DNA from: Promethearchaeota archaeon
GTDB taxonomy: Archaea; Asgardarchaeota; Lokiarchaeia; Helarchaeales; RDOG01
NCBI GenBank assembly: GCA_011365055.1
Contig: RDOG01000008.1
Span: 111,321-175,320, forward strand
DNA length: 64,000 nt
Direction: 5' to 3'
The notes below the pieces were generated by a model. The model was not told the DNA's origin. It did not search any database and saw only the letters and a program-made list of their open reading frames with translations. Positions 44,193-53,847 of this stretch are shown here, piece after piece (position 1 is the stretch's first letter; the number at the start of each line of letters is the position of its first letter). Position numbers and translations under genes: made by a program.

Positions 44193-44735
44193 TTATTTTA
44201 ACTCAAATTTTTCTAATGAATAAATTTTTTCGAGCTCTTTTCTCTTTGTTTTAATAGTTCCACCTTCTGCGGGATGCCCTAATGGAGTAATTGTCACGAC
44301 AATGTATTTATCCTGTAATTCTTCTGGGACACCTAAAATAGTCATTATCCGATTTTGGAAATCTGGAGGTTTATTAATCCCATATACTGCACTCCAACAA
44401 GTTCCCAAACCTCGTTCTGCAGCAGCTAGTACTAAATGTTCAGTAGCAATGGATACATCAAGAAGATGCCAAATACTCTTCGTGTTTGCTAAACAGGCAA
44501 TTGCAATGGGAGCAAATTTATTATATTTTGCCCATGGCATGAGTTTTGCTATTTTTTCTTGTGTTTCTTTGTTTCTTATTACTATAAAGTGCCAAGATTG
44601 CTTATTAGTGCCAGATGGAGCCCATCGAGCAGCTTCGAGGCAAAATTTCACGTCTTCGTCTGAAACTTCTTGATCTGTAAATTGTCTCACGCTTTTACGT
44701 TTCATTATGAGATCCATTATAGTCATACAATTCAA
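44193..44735 (-). CDS. Nitroreductase family FMN enzyme
   Basis: 180-residue nitroreductase fold: MKRKSVRQF near 11-19 (FMN phosphate contact), AARWAPSGTNKQSWHFIV near 35-52, GLGTCWSAVYG near 109, and the C-terminal PLGHPAEGG near 160. It would use FMN and NAD(P)H to reduce quinones, nitro compounds or enoates; the physiological substrate is unknown. The TTG at 44735 or the internal ATG at about 44726 could be the start. Monocistronic. Confidence 0.9.
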   Translation of the reverse strand: MNCMTIMDLIMKRKSVRQFTDQEVSDEDVKFCLEAARWAPSGTNKQSWHFIVIRNKETQEKIAKLMPWAKYNKFAPIAIACLANTKSIWHLLDVSIATEHLVLAAAERGLGTCWSAVYGINKPPDFQNRIMTILGVPEELQDKYIVVTITPLGHPAEGGTIKTKRKELEKIYSLEKFELK

Positions 44736-44822
44736 TTTCCATTTTATTGATAGTAGTTTTAAAATGATTTTTTTTAATAAATAAAAATGGTTATTAAAAA
44801 AAAAAAAAGGTTTTGAAGGTTT

Positions 44823-47096
44823 TTAATGGTTAAAACGGTACGAATTTCTTTTCTTTAGTGTGTAACTAATTCCAACTATGGCAATGATAACAAAAAATAC
44901 AGTGAATAACTCAAATCCAGGAATAGGAGGAGCTGCAATACCTCCAGGTAATTCTGTAATGATAATTTCAACCGTGTCGTTCATACCATAATTGTCATAA
45001 GAATCATTATATTGGATGACATAGACCCAAGTTCCCGCAATATCTGTAATAATTGCGATATTCAAATTTGTTCCATTGTTCCAAGTTGACCAATTAAGAT
45101 ATAATTGATCATTTATGAAGACTCTATACCAACCTCCAGAATCGACTTTATCCGTTATGATCCATTCTATTTTTTTATTTTCAGCATGTTTTTGATATGT
45201 TGCATTATCAGGAGAGTTGCAGGTTGGAGAATGAGACATAATTGTTACCCATACCATGTGTGGTGCTCCATAATTGTTGTTTGAGTCATTAAATTGTATG
45301 GTATAATTCCAGACTCCCACACCACAATTAGTATCCACAGGGACTTGTAAATTAGTATCGTTATCCCAAGAATCCCATTCTATATATGTCGATTCATTTT
45401 TTAACACTGTGTAATTGCCCGTGCCTTCATAGTCTATGAGCACCCAATCAATAGTATTTCCTGTAGAATTTGCATAGTAAGAACTTGCAGATGGCGTATT
45501 GGATGTAGGGATTTCATCATAAATCGTGATGAAAACGGTATGTGGAATTCCAGTATTATCGTTAGAATCATTAAATTTAATGGTATAATTCCAGACTCCC
45601 ACACCACAATTAGTATCTACAGGTACTTGCAAATTGGTATCGTTATCCCAAGAATCCCATTCTATATAAGTTGATTCATTTTTTAACACTGTATAATTAC
45701 CTGATCCAATATCATCCGTAAGATTCCAATCAATCGTATGACCAGTCGAGTTAGCTTTATAAGAAGCATTCAATGGGCTATTAGATTGAGGTAGTAAATC
45801 TTCATAATAAAAACCTCGGAAATAGATACCACTTTCATCCTCATCTTGGTAATAACTCTGCCAAGCGACCACAAAGATCGTATCATTAAGCATGCATGCT
45901 GAAGGTAATCCTTGTACATCGCTAGTATAGGAATTTATGTGTATCTCATTAGTTAAATTAGTTCCAGAATCATCAAAGATTCTCCCATATACTCCTGTAC
46001 TAGAAGAAGCTTCTTGCATGTCACTTGTCCAAGCAACCAGAAAGGTCTTATCTGTTAATTCAGTTATTGTTGGGCGATATTGATTATAAGCTGTATGAGT
46101 GTTCGCTTGGAATTCATTAGTCAAATTAGTCCCTGAAGTATCAAAAATCTTCGTAAATATTCCATTTTGGTCACCATCTTGCTCATCACTTTCCCATGAA
46201 ATTGTAAATGTTGTATCTGTTAACCGACTCAAACAAGCATAATCCTGAACATTAGTCGTATTATAATTTACACGAAACTCATTGGTTAAATTTGTTCCAG
46301 TATTGTCAAAAACGTTAGCATATATACCATAATCAGATGTTGCCACATCAGGACCCGTCCATGCAACGGCAAAAGTTGTATCAGTTAATCGATCTATAGT
46401 CGGTCTACTTTGAAAACCAGTCTGATTAGTGTTCAAAATAAATTCACTTGTGATATTTTTACCAGAAGTATCGAAAATAGAGCCAATTATACCCCAACTT
46501 TCAGCATCTTGTCCGTAACCAGCGAAGACCACCGCAAAAGTCGTGTCAGTCAATCTACAAACAGATGGAAACATCTGATTGCTAGCAGTAACATTATTAA
46601 TGGGAAAATCAGAAACTAATTTCGTACCAGTGTTATCGAAAATTGCTCCATAAACACCATAAGTACTCGCAGCATCTTGCCCATAACTTGTCCATACAAC
46701 CACGAAGGCCGTATCATTCAAGCAGCTTACAGAAGGATCATCTTGATAACTTGTCGTGTAAGTATTAACTAGAAACTCTGATGTTAAGCTTGCTCCTGTA
46801 TTATCAAATATTCGCGCATAAATTTCACCTTCAGTGCCTAATTGTCCGTCACTTCTCCATACGATTACATAGGTGGTATCACTTAATTTGCTTATACAAG
46901 GAAACCATTGTGAACCCGTAGTATAAACATTTGCTATCGTTTCGGAAAAAATTGGATTTGGTCCTGCTTCCACTTTTAAAGTTATATTCGTTTCTTGAAT
47001 TGTTGAAATTTTCGGTTGAGAGAAATTTATTGATCCAATCAAGCAAATTATGACCAAAAGAATAAAAATCGATAAAATATTTTTTCTACCTTTCAT
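44823..47096 (-). CDS. Large repeat-built surface protein with IPGFE-type C-terminal anchor
   Basis: Signal peptide at the N-terminus (MKGRKN then a hydrophobic core to about residue 27). Residues ~55-440 are seven or eight repeats of about 48 residues with the shared pattern 'LTDTTFxVxWxS...G..G.IF/D.TGTNLTxEFxVNT', probably one propeller blade each. Residues ~440-700 are three Ig-like repeats (SNSPLNASYKANS, SNTPSASSYYANS, CNSPDNATYQKHA starts); the first two are almost identical. The tail IPGFELFTVFF plus one membrane helix and KKRN is like that of the protein at 5928. Many N-x-S/T sequons. ATG at 47096 behind GAAGTGA chosen; a GTG lies three codons before. Probably a cell-surface adhesin or S-layer-associated protein. 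Confidence 0.8.
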   Translation of the reverse strand: MKGRKNILSIFILLVIICLIGSINFSQPKISTIQETNITLKVEAGPNPIFSETIANVYTTGSQWFPCISKLSDTTYVIVWRSDGQLGTEGEIYARIFDNTGASLTSEFLVNTYTTSYQDDPSVSCLNDTAFVVVWTSYGQDAASTYGVYGAIFDNTGTKLVSDFPINNVTASNQMFPSVCRLTDTTFAVVFAGYGQDAESWGIIGSIFDTSGKNITSEFILNTNQTGFQSRPTIDRLTDTTFAVAWTGPDVATSDYGIYANVFDNTGTNLTNEFRVNYNTTNVQDYACLSRLTDTTFTISWESDEQDGDQNGIFTKIFDTSGTNLTNEFQANTHTAYNQYRPTITELTDKTFLVAWTSDMQEASSSTGVYGRIFDDSGTNLTNEIHINSYTSDVQGLPSACMLNDTIFVVAWQSYYQDEDESGIYFRGFYYEDLLPQSNSPLNASYKANSTGHTIDWNLTDDIGSGNYTVLKNESTYIEWDSWDNDTNLQVPVDTNCGVGVWNYTIKFNDSNDNTGIPHTVFITIYDEIPTSNTPSASSYYANSTGNTIDWVLIDYEGTGNYTVLKNESTYIEWDSWDNDTNLQVPVDTNCGVGVWNYTIQFNDSNNNYGAPHMVWVTIMSHSPTCNSPDNATYQKHAENKKIEWIITDKVDSGGWYRVFINDQLYLNWSTWNNGTNLNIAIITDIAGTWVYVIQYNDSYDNYGMNDTVEIIITELPGGIAAPPIPGFELFTVFFVIIAIVGISYTLKKRNSYRFNH
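45301..45419. repeat. Direct repeat, copy A (119 bp) inside the surface-protein gene
   Basis: Matches 45583-45701 with about eight mismatches in 119 positions. All appear silent, since the two Ig-like repeats are identical over about 41 residues here. Confidence 0.85.
45583..45701. repeat. Direct repeat, copy B (119 bp) inside the surface-protein gene
   Basis: Partner of 45301-45419, offset 282 bases (94 codons, one Ig-like repeat). Confidence 0.85.
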
Positions 47097-47105
47097 AAAT
47101 TTCAC

Positions 47106-47461
47106 TTCTATTTTTAATCTAATAATTAGAAAGGATGGAGATAAAATAGATCAAATTTAGATTTATTTTATTTAACAGATTATTAATATTATTTAAAAAA
47201 ATTTCGTTAACAAACGTATAGGACATTAACCTTTTTTCTATTTAAAAAAAATTAAGAAAATATTTAACATATTCATCTCATATTGATGATTTTGACCATT
47301 TATTATTTATCATAATTCCCAAAGGAGTTATAAATAGAGTCATTTTCGTTTTCTTAATTTAAATTAAATATTTTTAAACATAATTTTTGTAAAAAAAACA
47401 ACTTATAAAAAAGATGTTCAATACTTTTTTTTTGATTATAAATAATAGATTTTGATAAAAA
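47106..47461. other. Intergenic region between divergent genes, nothing specific seen
   Basis: About 355 bases of A/T-rich sequence upstream of both the surface protein and the acyltransferase. No clear dyad or small gene; T-runs only. Confidence 0.5.
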
Positions 47462-48790
47462 ATGTCCAAAAATATTAAAGGAGATAATCAAAAATCAGTT
47501 GAAATAGATTTAAGTGAGGATAATTTCCAGAGATTCTCGAAGAGCATCTATTCCTTGAGGTTTCTTTCCATTTTAGGAATACTTTTTTACCATTGGGGAG
47601 CTTGGAGTTTCTATGGATTATATTATAATTTAATTTTTAATCCAAATCCTTTTCTCAAAATGATTTTTGATATTGGGGAAGCGGGTGTTGATTTTTTTGC
47701 ATTCTTGAGCAGCATGTTCCTTGCAATTCAATTAGTTGATAAAGATTATAATTTAAAAGATTGGGGAAAGTGGGGTAAAAAACGAATTTTACGTATCTTT
47801 CCATTAATGTGGCTTTCTGTTATAATAATCTTACCTATTGATTTTTTAATGACCTATTCAGTCTATCCAGCGAATTCAATATTCATTCAATTGGGAGGAA
47901 TAGGAGGACTGGTTGGAGATATTATAATTGGATATGATTGGTTCATCACGTTTATCCTATTCTGTTATTTAATGTTTCCTTTAATTTTTTTGGGAATAAA
48001 ACAGAATTTTAAGCTAACAACAGGAATTCTAATTGGAGCTTTTATCGTTCTTATCATTGCCTATTATCCATTTGCTCTAGCCATGCCTGAAGCAATAAAT
48101 GTTTATCTAAGCATCCATCGATTTTTTAGCTTTTTTTTTGGTATCGTATTTGGATTTTGGATTGGACAAAACCAGAAACAGAATTTAAAATACTTCAATG
48201 ATAAACGAATTGGTATTATTTGTTTTATAGCTTTTATTGGAGCAATCGCTTATTATATGTTGATAAAATTGAGTCAACCTTTTTATATTGGATACATGAC
48301 ACATGAACGATTAATTTCATTTATTTTTTTGACCGTTACAGGTACACCTTTTTGCGTATATTTATTTGGACTTTTTCAAAAATTTAGCAAGCCTCTAAGT
48401 TTTCCAGGAAAGATATCTTATGAAATTTATTTAATTCATAAAACTCCATGGCAGTTAACAGCTATTACACTTTTTATTGGTTTTTCACTACCCATACTTC
48501 TCTATCCATTAGGATTAATAGTCTTTATTTCATTATGCCTCCTAATGGCATATCTCATGAGCTTCTTTGATAAATTGATTGATAAAAAAAAGCAATTAGA
48601 TAATCCTATTCTTATTTTGGCTATTAGTTTCATGGCTTATACAATCATACAATATATTGTCAAAACTTTATTCTTAGATTTAGGTAAGTTCCATATTTTA
48701 TCAGTTATTATCTGGGGAATAGCATTAACAATAACAATTACTAGTTATTATGTTTTAAAAAAAGTTCAAAGTAGGCGAAATTTAAATTAA
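47462..48790 (+). CDS. Acyltransferase 3 family membrane protein (OafA/YrhL-like)
   Basis: Multi-pass protein (about ten to eleven helices) with the family start RFLSILGILFYHWG (residues ~30-43, the catalytic His in FYHW) and the GVDFFAFLSSMF string near 78. A KRILRIFPLMW segment is near 105-118. It would transfer acetyl or other acyl groups to an extracellular glycan or lipid. 442 residues. It could decorate the glycosylated surface proteins encoded nearby, although adjacency is the only evidence. ATG start. Confidence 0.88.
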   Translation: MSKNIKGDNQKSVEIDLSEDNFQRFSKSIYSLRFLSILGILFYHWGAWSFYGLYYNLIFNPNPFLKMIFDIGEAGVDFFAFLSSMFLAIQLVDKDYNLKDWGKWGKKRILRIFPLMWLSVIIILPIDFLMTYSVYPANSIFIQLGGIGGLVGDIIIGYDWFITFILFCYLMFPLIFLGIKQNFKLTTGILIGAFIVLIIAYYPFALAMPEAINVYLSIHRFFSFFFGIVFGFWIGQNQKQNLKYFNDKRIGIICFIAFIGAIAYYMLIKLSQPFYIGYMTHERLISFIFLTVTGTPFCVYLFGLFQKFSKPLSFPGKISYEIYLIHKTPWQLTAITLFIGFSLPILLYPLGLIVFISLCLLMAYLMSFFDKLIDKKKQLDNPILILAISFMAYTIIQYIVKTLFLDLGKFHILSVIIWGIALTITITSYYVLKKVQSRRNLN

Positions 48791-48802
48791 TCTTGCTATT
48801 TC

Positions 48803-49174
48803 TTAATCAATCGGTATATTAAATGACCCATCTGCTTGATCTTCATCGGACGGAGCTTCTATTCTATTTTCTTCTTTAACAATGGAAATTTCTTCAAGTT
48901 CGGGACAGCCTTGGACATGTAAGACGTGTTTTGTACCATCAAATTTTACTACGGGATTATTAAATAATATAAAAGTGGAAATAAATTTACCAGATTTTTG
49001 ACGAAATATATCCCGGATTCGAGAATCAGTAAATATTTGAGTTGTCATTCCAAGGAAATTTAAACCTAGTACCTTTTTAACTTCTTCTTGGATTTCAACT
49101 TCTAATTCACTCAATCTCTTATCGAGAAATTTGTTCATTGCTTCTTTATAACATGAACATTCTTTAACTTTCAT
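48803..49174 (-). CDS. Unknown protein, 123 aa
   Basis: Not recognised. Begins MKVKECSCYKEA, then a helix with repeating Glu/Lys, then a strand-rich part (ISTFILFNNPVVKFDGTKHVLHVQG) and an acidic tail. ATG at 49174 has GAGGT five bases upstream; a TTG at 49186 would add four residues. It is in line with the next leftward gene (65-base gap), so the two may be co-transcribed. Confidence 0.6.
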   Translation of the reverse strand: MKVKECSCYKEAMNKFLDKRLSELEVEIQEEVKKVLGLNFLGMTTQIFTDSRIRDIFRQKSGKFISTFILFNNPVVKFDGTKHVLHVQGCPELEEISIVKEENRIEAPSDEDQADGSFNIPID

Positions 49175-49251
49175 ATAGAACCTCAAAAATATATTAGAAA
49201 ATCAGAATTAAAAAATGTTTATTCTGTTTTTGAAAAATAAAAAGTAATTAA

Positions 49252-49761
49252 TTATGTGTAAAGATCTGCAGCAGTTGTTGGAGGAGGATACGTGCTCTCT
49301 TGTTTTACTTCTTTTCCAACTGTTGGTAGGATTTTATTGAAAAACTCAAGAACTCCAAAGAGAATAGAATTATATTCAGATTTAAAATTTTCAAAAGTTG
49401 AATCTGAAGGCATGTCAACTTCAATAAAAAAGTTTCCTTCTTGTGGGTCAATGCTATAGGTGACTTCGTTTAAGGAAAAATTAGCTTTTAATAATTCTTC
49501 ACAGATTTTATGGTAAATTGCTTCATCGGGTATTATATTCTTATACATCAACAAGCATTTAGCGTTAATCCAATTCTCGTTTACGATGGTCCTAACTAAC
49601 AGGTTAAGGGGAGGAGGAGCATTTGGTCCTTTAAAATCGATTGCTAAAGGCATATCAACGTAGTAACGGTGTTTATTTTCAATAATTTCTTTAAAATTCA
49701 TTTTTTTTAAAAATTTTTTTACGATTTCTAGGACTTTACTAATTTTTTTTTCATCTGGCAT
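49252..49761 (-). CDS. Unknown protein, 169 aa (YbjN-like fold possible)
   Basis: Alpha/beta sequence with an N-terminal amphipathic helix, then strands such as NLLVRTIVNENWINAKCLLM and GNFFIEVDMP, and a Pro/Thr tail ending AADLYT. The strand order is reminiscent of YbjN/type III chaperone-like folds, but I cannot confirm it. GAGTGAT precedes the ATG. Function unknown. Confidence 0.58.
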   Translation of the reverse strand: MPDEKKISKVLEIVKKFLKKMNFKEIIENKHRYYVDMPLAIDFKGPNAPPPLNLLVRTIVNENWINAKCLLMYKNIIPDEAIYHKICEELLKANFSLNEVTYSIDPQEGNFFIEVDMPSDSTFENFKSEYNSILFGVLEFFNKILPTVGKEVKQESTYPPPTTAADLYT

Positions 49762-49914
49762 ATGAAATCACTCAAACCATTTTTAATACTAGACAATAAT
49801 CAAGCATTTTATTTAAATATATTATGGAGAATTCTCAATTTCAAAGATTAAATATATTAAGAATTATTTCATTTACTTTCTCAGAATTATTGCATGTTTT
49901 CAGGTGAAAAATAC

Positions 49915-50142
49915 TTGACGAGAGTTTTGGACCAAGGAAAGATAAGAATTAATTATTTAGAATTTTCAATGGATTTAGAGTGCGTTTGTGGCAATAAATT
50001 ATACTTAAATGAGGATAAAGGCGAAGTAATTTGTGAATTATGCAATCGAGCTTATTTTTGGAGATTTGATATTCGTTTTTATAAAAAATCAGATCGAGCC
50101 ATGGAATTAGAGAGAAAAAAATATGATATCATGGGCGGTTAA
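49915..50142 (+). CDS. Small zinc-ribbon-like protein, 75 aa
   Basis: CxC near residues 22-24 (CVCGNKLYL) and CELC near 39-42 form a treble-clef or zinc-ribbon pair, followed by an aromatic/basic tail. TTG at 49915 is supported by GGTGA at 49903-49907; the in-frame ATG at 49894 has no Shine-Dalgarno. Could be a small RNA- or DNA-binding protein. It converges with the permease gene 43 bases away. Confidence 0.58.
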   Translation: MTRVLDQGKIRINYLEFSMDLECVCGNKLYLNEDKGEVICELCNRAYFWRFDIRFYKKSDRAMELERKKYDIMGG

Positions 50143-50185
50143 GATAATTTAAGAGTTAAATTATAAAAAGATCTGATTTCGGTTT

Positions 50186-52024
50186 TTATATACCAAGTTT
50201 TTTCCTTGTAAGGATATATACAGGAATAATTACAAAATTAGTTGAAGCAATAATCGTGAGAGTTAAAATCAAGAAATATAAAAATATTAAGAGAGGATTC
50301 AGCATTACTTGGAAATATAAGATTATTGAAATAATGAATCCAAGGGCAATTCCCGAAAAAGACGCAGGAATGGTGAATAAAAAGTTTTCAAACAAGAGAA
50401 TTTTTAAGAAACTCGTTTTTTGTGTACCCAAGGCCCGTAAGATTACATAATCTGTTTTATCATCTTTATATTTTTGATAAAAAAATATGCAAAAGCATAA
50501 TGAAGAAAAGAAAACTAACAAAAAAGGAAAGATAAAAAACGGAAACCAAATGATATTGGCATAATTTAAGTTTTCTGATGATACCATTTGAAGATTTATT
50601 AATGATAAATTTGAATATTGGGTATTAATTAAATTTTGGACAACAGATATTTGACTTTTATTTGTAAATTTAAGAAATATTAAATTACTTGAATCGATTG
50701 ATAAACTTAGATAGTTACATAAAGTTTCCTGGTCCATCAAACAATTCCTTCCTTGTGCTAAAGGGTCAATGGTATAACCAATGATATTATATATTGGTGA
50801 TTTTCCGTGAATGGCATCATTAATTTCAATTTTTTCGTAATCAGGGCTAAAAATTACATTAAAATAAACGAAATCGCCTAAAATTATTCCGTTTTGCAAT
50901 TGAGATAGGGGCACATTAACATAAGCATTATAAAAAGATGATGAGCGATTAATTCCTATTGCAAGCATTTCAAAGGTATTATAATTACCAATACGTGCAT
51001 AACCTATAGTATAGGGGATCTCAGTTACCGTTAATGAAACCACTAAACGCTTATCAATTTGTACTCCAATTGTAGCTTCCAGAGTTTCAATCAAAGTCTG
51101 ATTGATTATATTGATGTTTTTTAACCCTTCATATTGATTTAAAGGAGTTGTAGATCTTAAATTAAGGAGTTCAGTATAATTACCTATAAAATTTCGCTCA
51201 CCCAAGATGTAATCATCACCATCAATAGAACGAGAGAGATAGGTATTTGAACTATTATTATAAGTAATAGTACTAAATATTACAAGAGAAATTGAAAAGA
51301 AGCAGAGTAACAAACTGACATATAATCGATTATTTTTCGAACTTTGCCTATCATTACTTCTTTTTGCAAATTTATATTCAAATTTGAGCCAATTAAACCT
51401 TCTTCTTGATTTATTTTTTTCTTTTTGTTCAGAAATAATCATTTTTTCTTTAGATAATAAATTAGAAATTGGTTTTTTGTAATAGAAATTTATTAATAAT
51501 CCCCCAAATAACCAACTAATTCCAAACAAAAATCCAGCCACTAATAAAATTTCAATAATTGGATAGCGGAGAGTTACTGTAAATCCAGAAAATAACAACA
51601 TGTAATATATAGAATAAAAAATAATTGGGAAAATAGTAATACATAAAATAAATGAAATTATAGTAAAAGAAAAAATTTCGGTTAAAAAAATTGTTCTAAT
51701 GTAATTAAGTCCGCCTAATGCCTTTATGATGCCAATATCCTTCCGTTTTTTAATCAACCAATTTTGGATGTTCAAAAAATAGATTATTCCAACGAAGATT
51801 ATGCTTAAAATGAAGAGAGTTGTCAAATAATCATGGATGAACCCAAAATACCAGTTAGTAAAAGAAAAAAAGAAAGGATTTAACTGCAAAATCACAAAAA
51901 TTGAAATTACGCTCATTATTGCCAAATTAGCAACAAGTAAAAGACTGAGATTAAATAGATTTTCCGCTTTATTTATTGAAAAATCCTTTTTAAAATAAAA
52001 TAAAAAATCCATTAAAATCATCAA
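50186..52024 (-). CDS. ABC transporter permease, FtsX/MacB type
   Basis: 612 residues with four hydrophobic helices between about 25 and 185, a cytoplasmic basic linker, one helix near 232-252, an extracytoplasmic region of about 230 residues (Asn/Thr-rich), and three helices near 490-515, 540-570 and 585-608. The two FtsX domains are those of macrolide/lipoprotein-type exporters, though the first lacks the long extracellular domain often seen. It overlaps the ATPase gene by four bases (ATGA-type coupling). Substrate unknown; export or lipid-extracting function likely. Confidence 0.83.
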   Translation of the reverse strand: MMILMDFLFYFKKDFSINKAENLFNLSLLLVANLAIMSVISIFVILQLNPFFFSFTNWYFGFIHDYLTTLFILSIIFVGIIYFLNIQNWLIKKRKDIGIIKALGGLNYIRTIFLTEIFSFTIISFILCITIFPIIFYSIYYMLLFSGFTVTLRYPIIEILLVAGFLFGISWLFGGLLINFYYKKPISNLLSKEKMIISEQKEKNKSRRRFNWLKFEYKFAKRSNDRQSSKNNRLYVSLLLCFFSISLVIFSTITYNNSSNTYLSRSIDGDDYILGERNFIGNYTELLNLRSTTPLNQYEGLKNINIINQTLIETLEATIGVQIDKRLVVSLTVTEIPYTIGYARIGNYNTFEMLAIGINRSSSFYNAYVNVPLSQLQNGIILGDFVYFNVIFSPDYEKIEINDAIHGKSPIYNIIGYTIDPLAQGRNCLMDQETLCNYLSLSIDSSNLIFLKFTNKSQISVVQNLINTQYSNLSLINLQMVSSENLNYANIIWFPFFIFPFLLVFFSSLCFCIFFYQKYKDDKTDYVILRALGTQKTSFLKILLFENFLFTIPASFSGIALGFIISIILYFQVMLNPLLIFLYFLILTLTIIASTNFVIIPVYILTRKKLGI

Positions 52025-52758
52025 ATCTCGTTTATGTAATGATCAAGGCTTTTAATTATTGATTTAGAAATTATTTCACCTTTTTGAATCTTAATTATCG
52101 TGTTAGATATCCGTTTTAATTTTTCATCATGTGTAGCAATAATTATTGTTTTTTTTCCCCTTAGACTTTTTATTATTTGTATTATTTTGTCTGATGTCTT
52201 ATCGTCTAAATTTGCTGTGGGTTCATCAATGATTAAAATTTCAGGATCGTTCGCTAGCGCTCTAGCAAACGCTAGACGCTGTTTTTCCCCTCCACTCAAT
52301 TCGTGGGGTAAATGATTGCGTCGATCATATAAACCAACCATATCTAATAATTGTTTACTTCTTTGGACAATATATTCATCTTCTTCTTTATGTCCAACTA
52401 AAAATAAAGGCAATTTTATATTTTCAAGACTTGTATATATTGAGATTAAATTAAAATCTTGGAAGACAAATCCAATATTCATCCCTCTAAAAAAAGCAAG
52501 TGATTCTTCGTCCATCATAGAAATATTTTCGTTTAATATAAATAATTCATAATCTTTATTAGTTGGTTTTTCTAAAGTACCAATAATATTCAACAAAGTT
52601 GTTTTTCCTGCTCCCGATTCACCTGTTATACAAAAAAATCCGTTTAATGGGATTGAAAGATTTATATCATATAATGCATTTATCTTTTTTGAACCATCTT
52701 TAGCTTTATATTCCTTAGATACGTTTTTTAGATAAATTCCGTTCTTTAAAATTCTCAC
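52021..52758 (-). CDS. ABC transporter ATP-binding protein (LolD/MacB type)
   Basis: Walker A GESGAGKTT near residue 47, Q-loop FVFQDFNLI near 96-104, signature LSGGEKQR near 149, Walker B ILIIDEP near 167-173, H-loop THDE near 209. 245 residues, the size of MacB/LolD ATPases. GTG start behind GAGAGGATC. It powers the FtsX-type permease encoded directly downstream. Confidence 0.92.
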   Translation of the reverse strand: MRILKNGIYLKNVSKEYKAKDGSKKINALYDINLSIPLNGFFCITGESGAGKTTLLNIIGTLEKPTNKDYELFILNENISMMDEESLAFFRGMNIGFVFQDFNLISIYTSLENIKLPLFLVGHKEEDEYIVQRSKQLLDMVGLYDRRNHLPHELSGGEKQRLAFARALANDPEILIIDEPTANLDDKTSDKIIQIIKSLRGKKTIIIATHDEKLKRISNTIIKIQKGEIISKSIIKSLDHYINEI

Positions 52759-52950
52759 GATCCTCTCATTTTGATCTGGAAATTATAAGATACGTACTTT
52801 TTTTAATAATAATGGTTCAAGAGTTTGATTGACTATTAATTCATAACATATTTATTTATACCATAATATGTGTTATAATTTAACGAAAGGAAGAAAAATA
52901 AATTTGAATTGATAGCAATTAAAATAATATAAATTTTGGGAGCGCGTGGA

Positions 52951-53799
52951 ATGAAAAATTATAAAGGAAAAACTTTCATAATTACGGGAGCTGCTGGAGA
53001 AATCGGAAGCTCAATTTGTAGACATTTTGCTCATGAAGGATTAAGGTTTTATTTGTTAGATTTGGAAAGCCAACTAGTAAAGTGTAACGAATTAGCGGGC
53101 GAACTAATGAACATGGGAGCTCAACATGCAGAAGGAATGGTTATGGATGTAACAAATCCAGAACAAATCAAAGAAGTTATTACAAAAATCGGTGAAGAAG
53201 AAAAATATATTGATATCCTAGTAAACAATGCGGGTTATGGTAATACGAATAGCATCACAAATGAAGGTACAATTGAGATTTTTAGAAAGATGATGGCAGT
53301 TAACGTTGAAGGACCGTGGATGATCACGCAAGCAGCATTACCCTACCTTGGACGACCTGTAAAAAAACCACCAAAAAAAAATAAGGATCAACGAGAAGGT
53401 CAGCTCATATATATTGAAAGTTCGGCAGGAAAAGTAGGGGTTCCTTACATGGCTTCGTATGTTGCAACCAAACATGCCCTTGTGGGTATTGCAGATGTGG
53501 TTCGAATGGAAATGAAAATAAAAAATGAAAAAATACAAGTCATTTCAATTTGTCCAGCTCCTGCAAAAACTAAATTTTGGGATAAAACTAAAGATATGAG
53601 AGGATTTATGAATAATTATGAGCAAAAAGGATTCCTTTATTCCGCGATAACTGCTGATGATGTAGGAAAAGCAGTTTATCGTGCATCTAGAGGTAATAAA
53701 AATGAAGTCATGGTCCCGCGATGGTGGTATTTATTGCCTTTCATTCGATCGTTGAGCATTGGATTTACAGATAAACTCTTAGTAAATATTGGCAAATAA
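52951..53799 (+). CDS. Short-chain dehydrogenase/reductase (SDR)
   Basis: Classical SDR. NAD(P)-binding TGAAGEIG near residues 12-19, NNAGYG near 95, catalytic Ser in YIESSAG, Tyr/Lys in YVATKHAL, and PAPAKTKFW after the active site. 282 residues. I start at the ATG at 52951 behind GGGAG; a TTG five codons earlier is less likely. It leads a tight rightward cluster with a roadblock/longin-like protein, a CBS protein and others. Substrate unknown; the Asp after the second strand (LLDLE) suggests NAD rather than NADP. Confidence 0.9.
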   Translation: MKNYKGKTFIITGAAGEIGSSICRHFAHEGLRFYLLDLESQLVKCNELAGELMNMGAQHAEGMVMDVTNPEQIKEVITKIGEEEKYIDILVNNAGYGNTNSITNEGTIEIFRKMMAVNVEGPWMITQAALPYLGRPVKKPPKKNKDQREGQLIYIESSAGKVGVPYMASYVATKHALVGIADVVRMEMKIKNEKIQVISICPAPAKTKFWDKTKDMRGFMNNYEQKGFLYSAITADDVGKAVYRASRGNKNEVMVPRWWYLLPFIRSLSIGFTDKLLVNIGK

Positions 53800-53847
53800 T
53801 AGACGATAAACCATTATTTACACTTTTTCTTTATTTTTTGGATTGTA

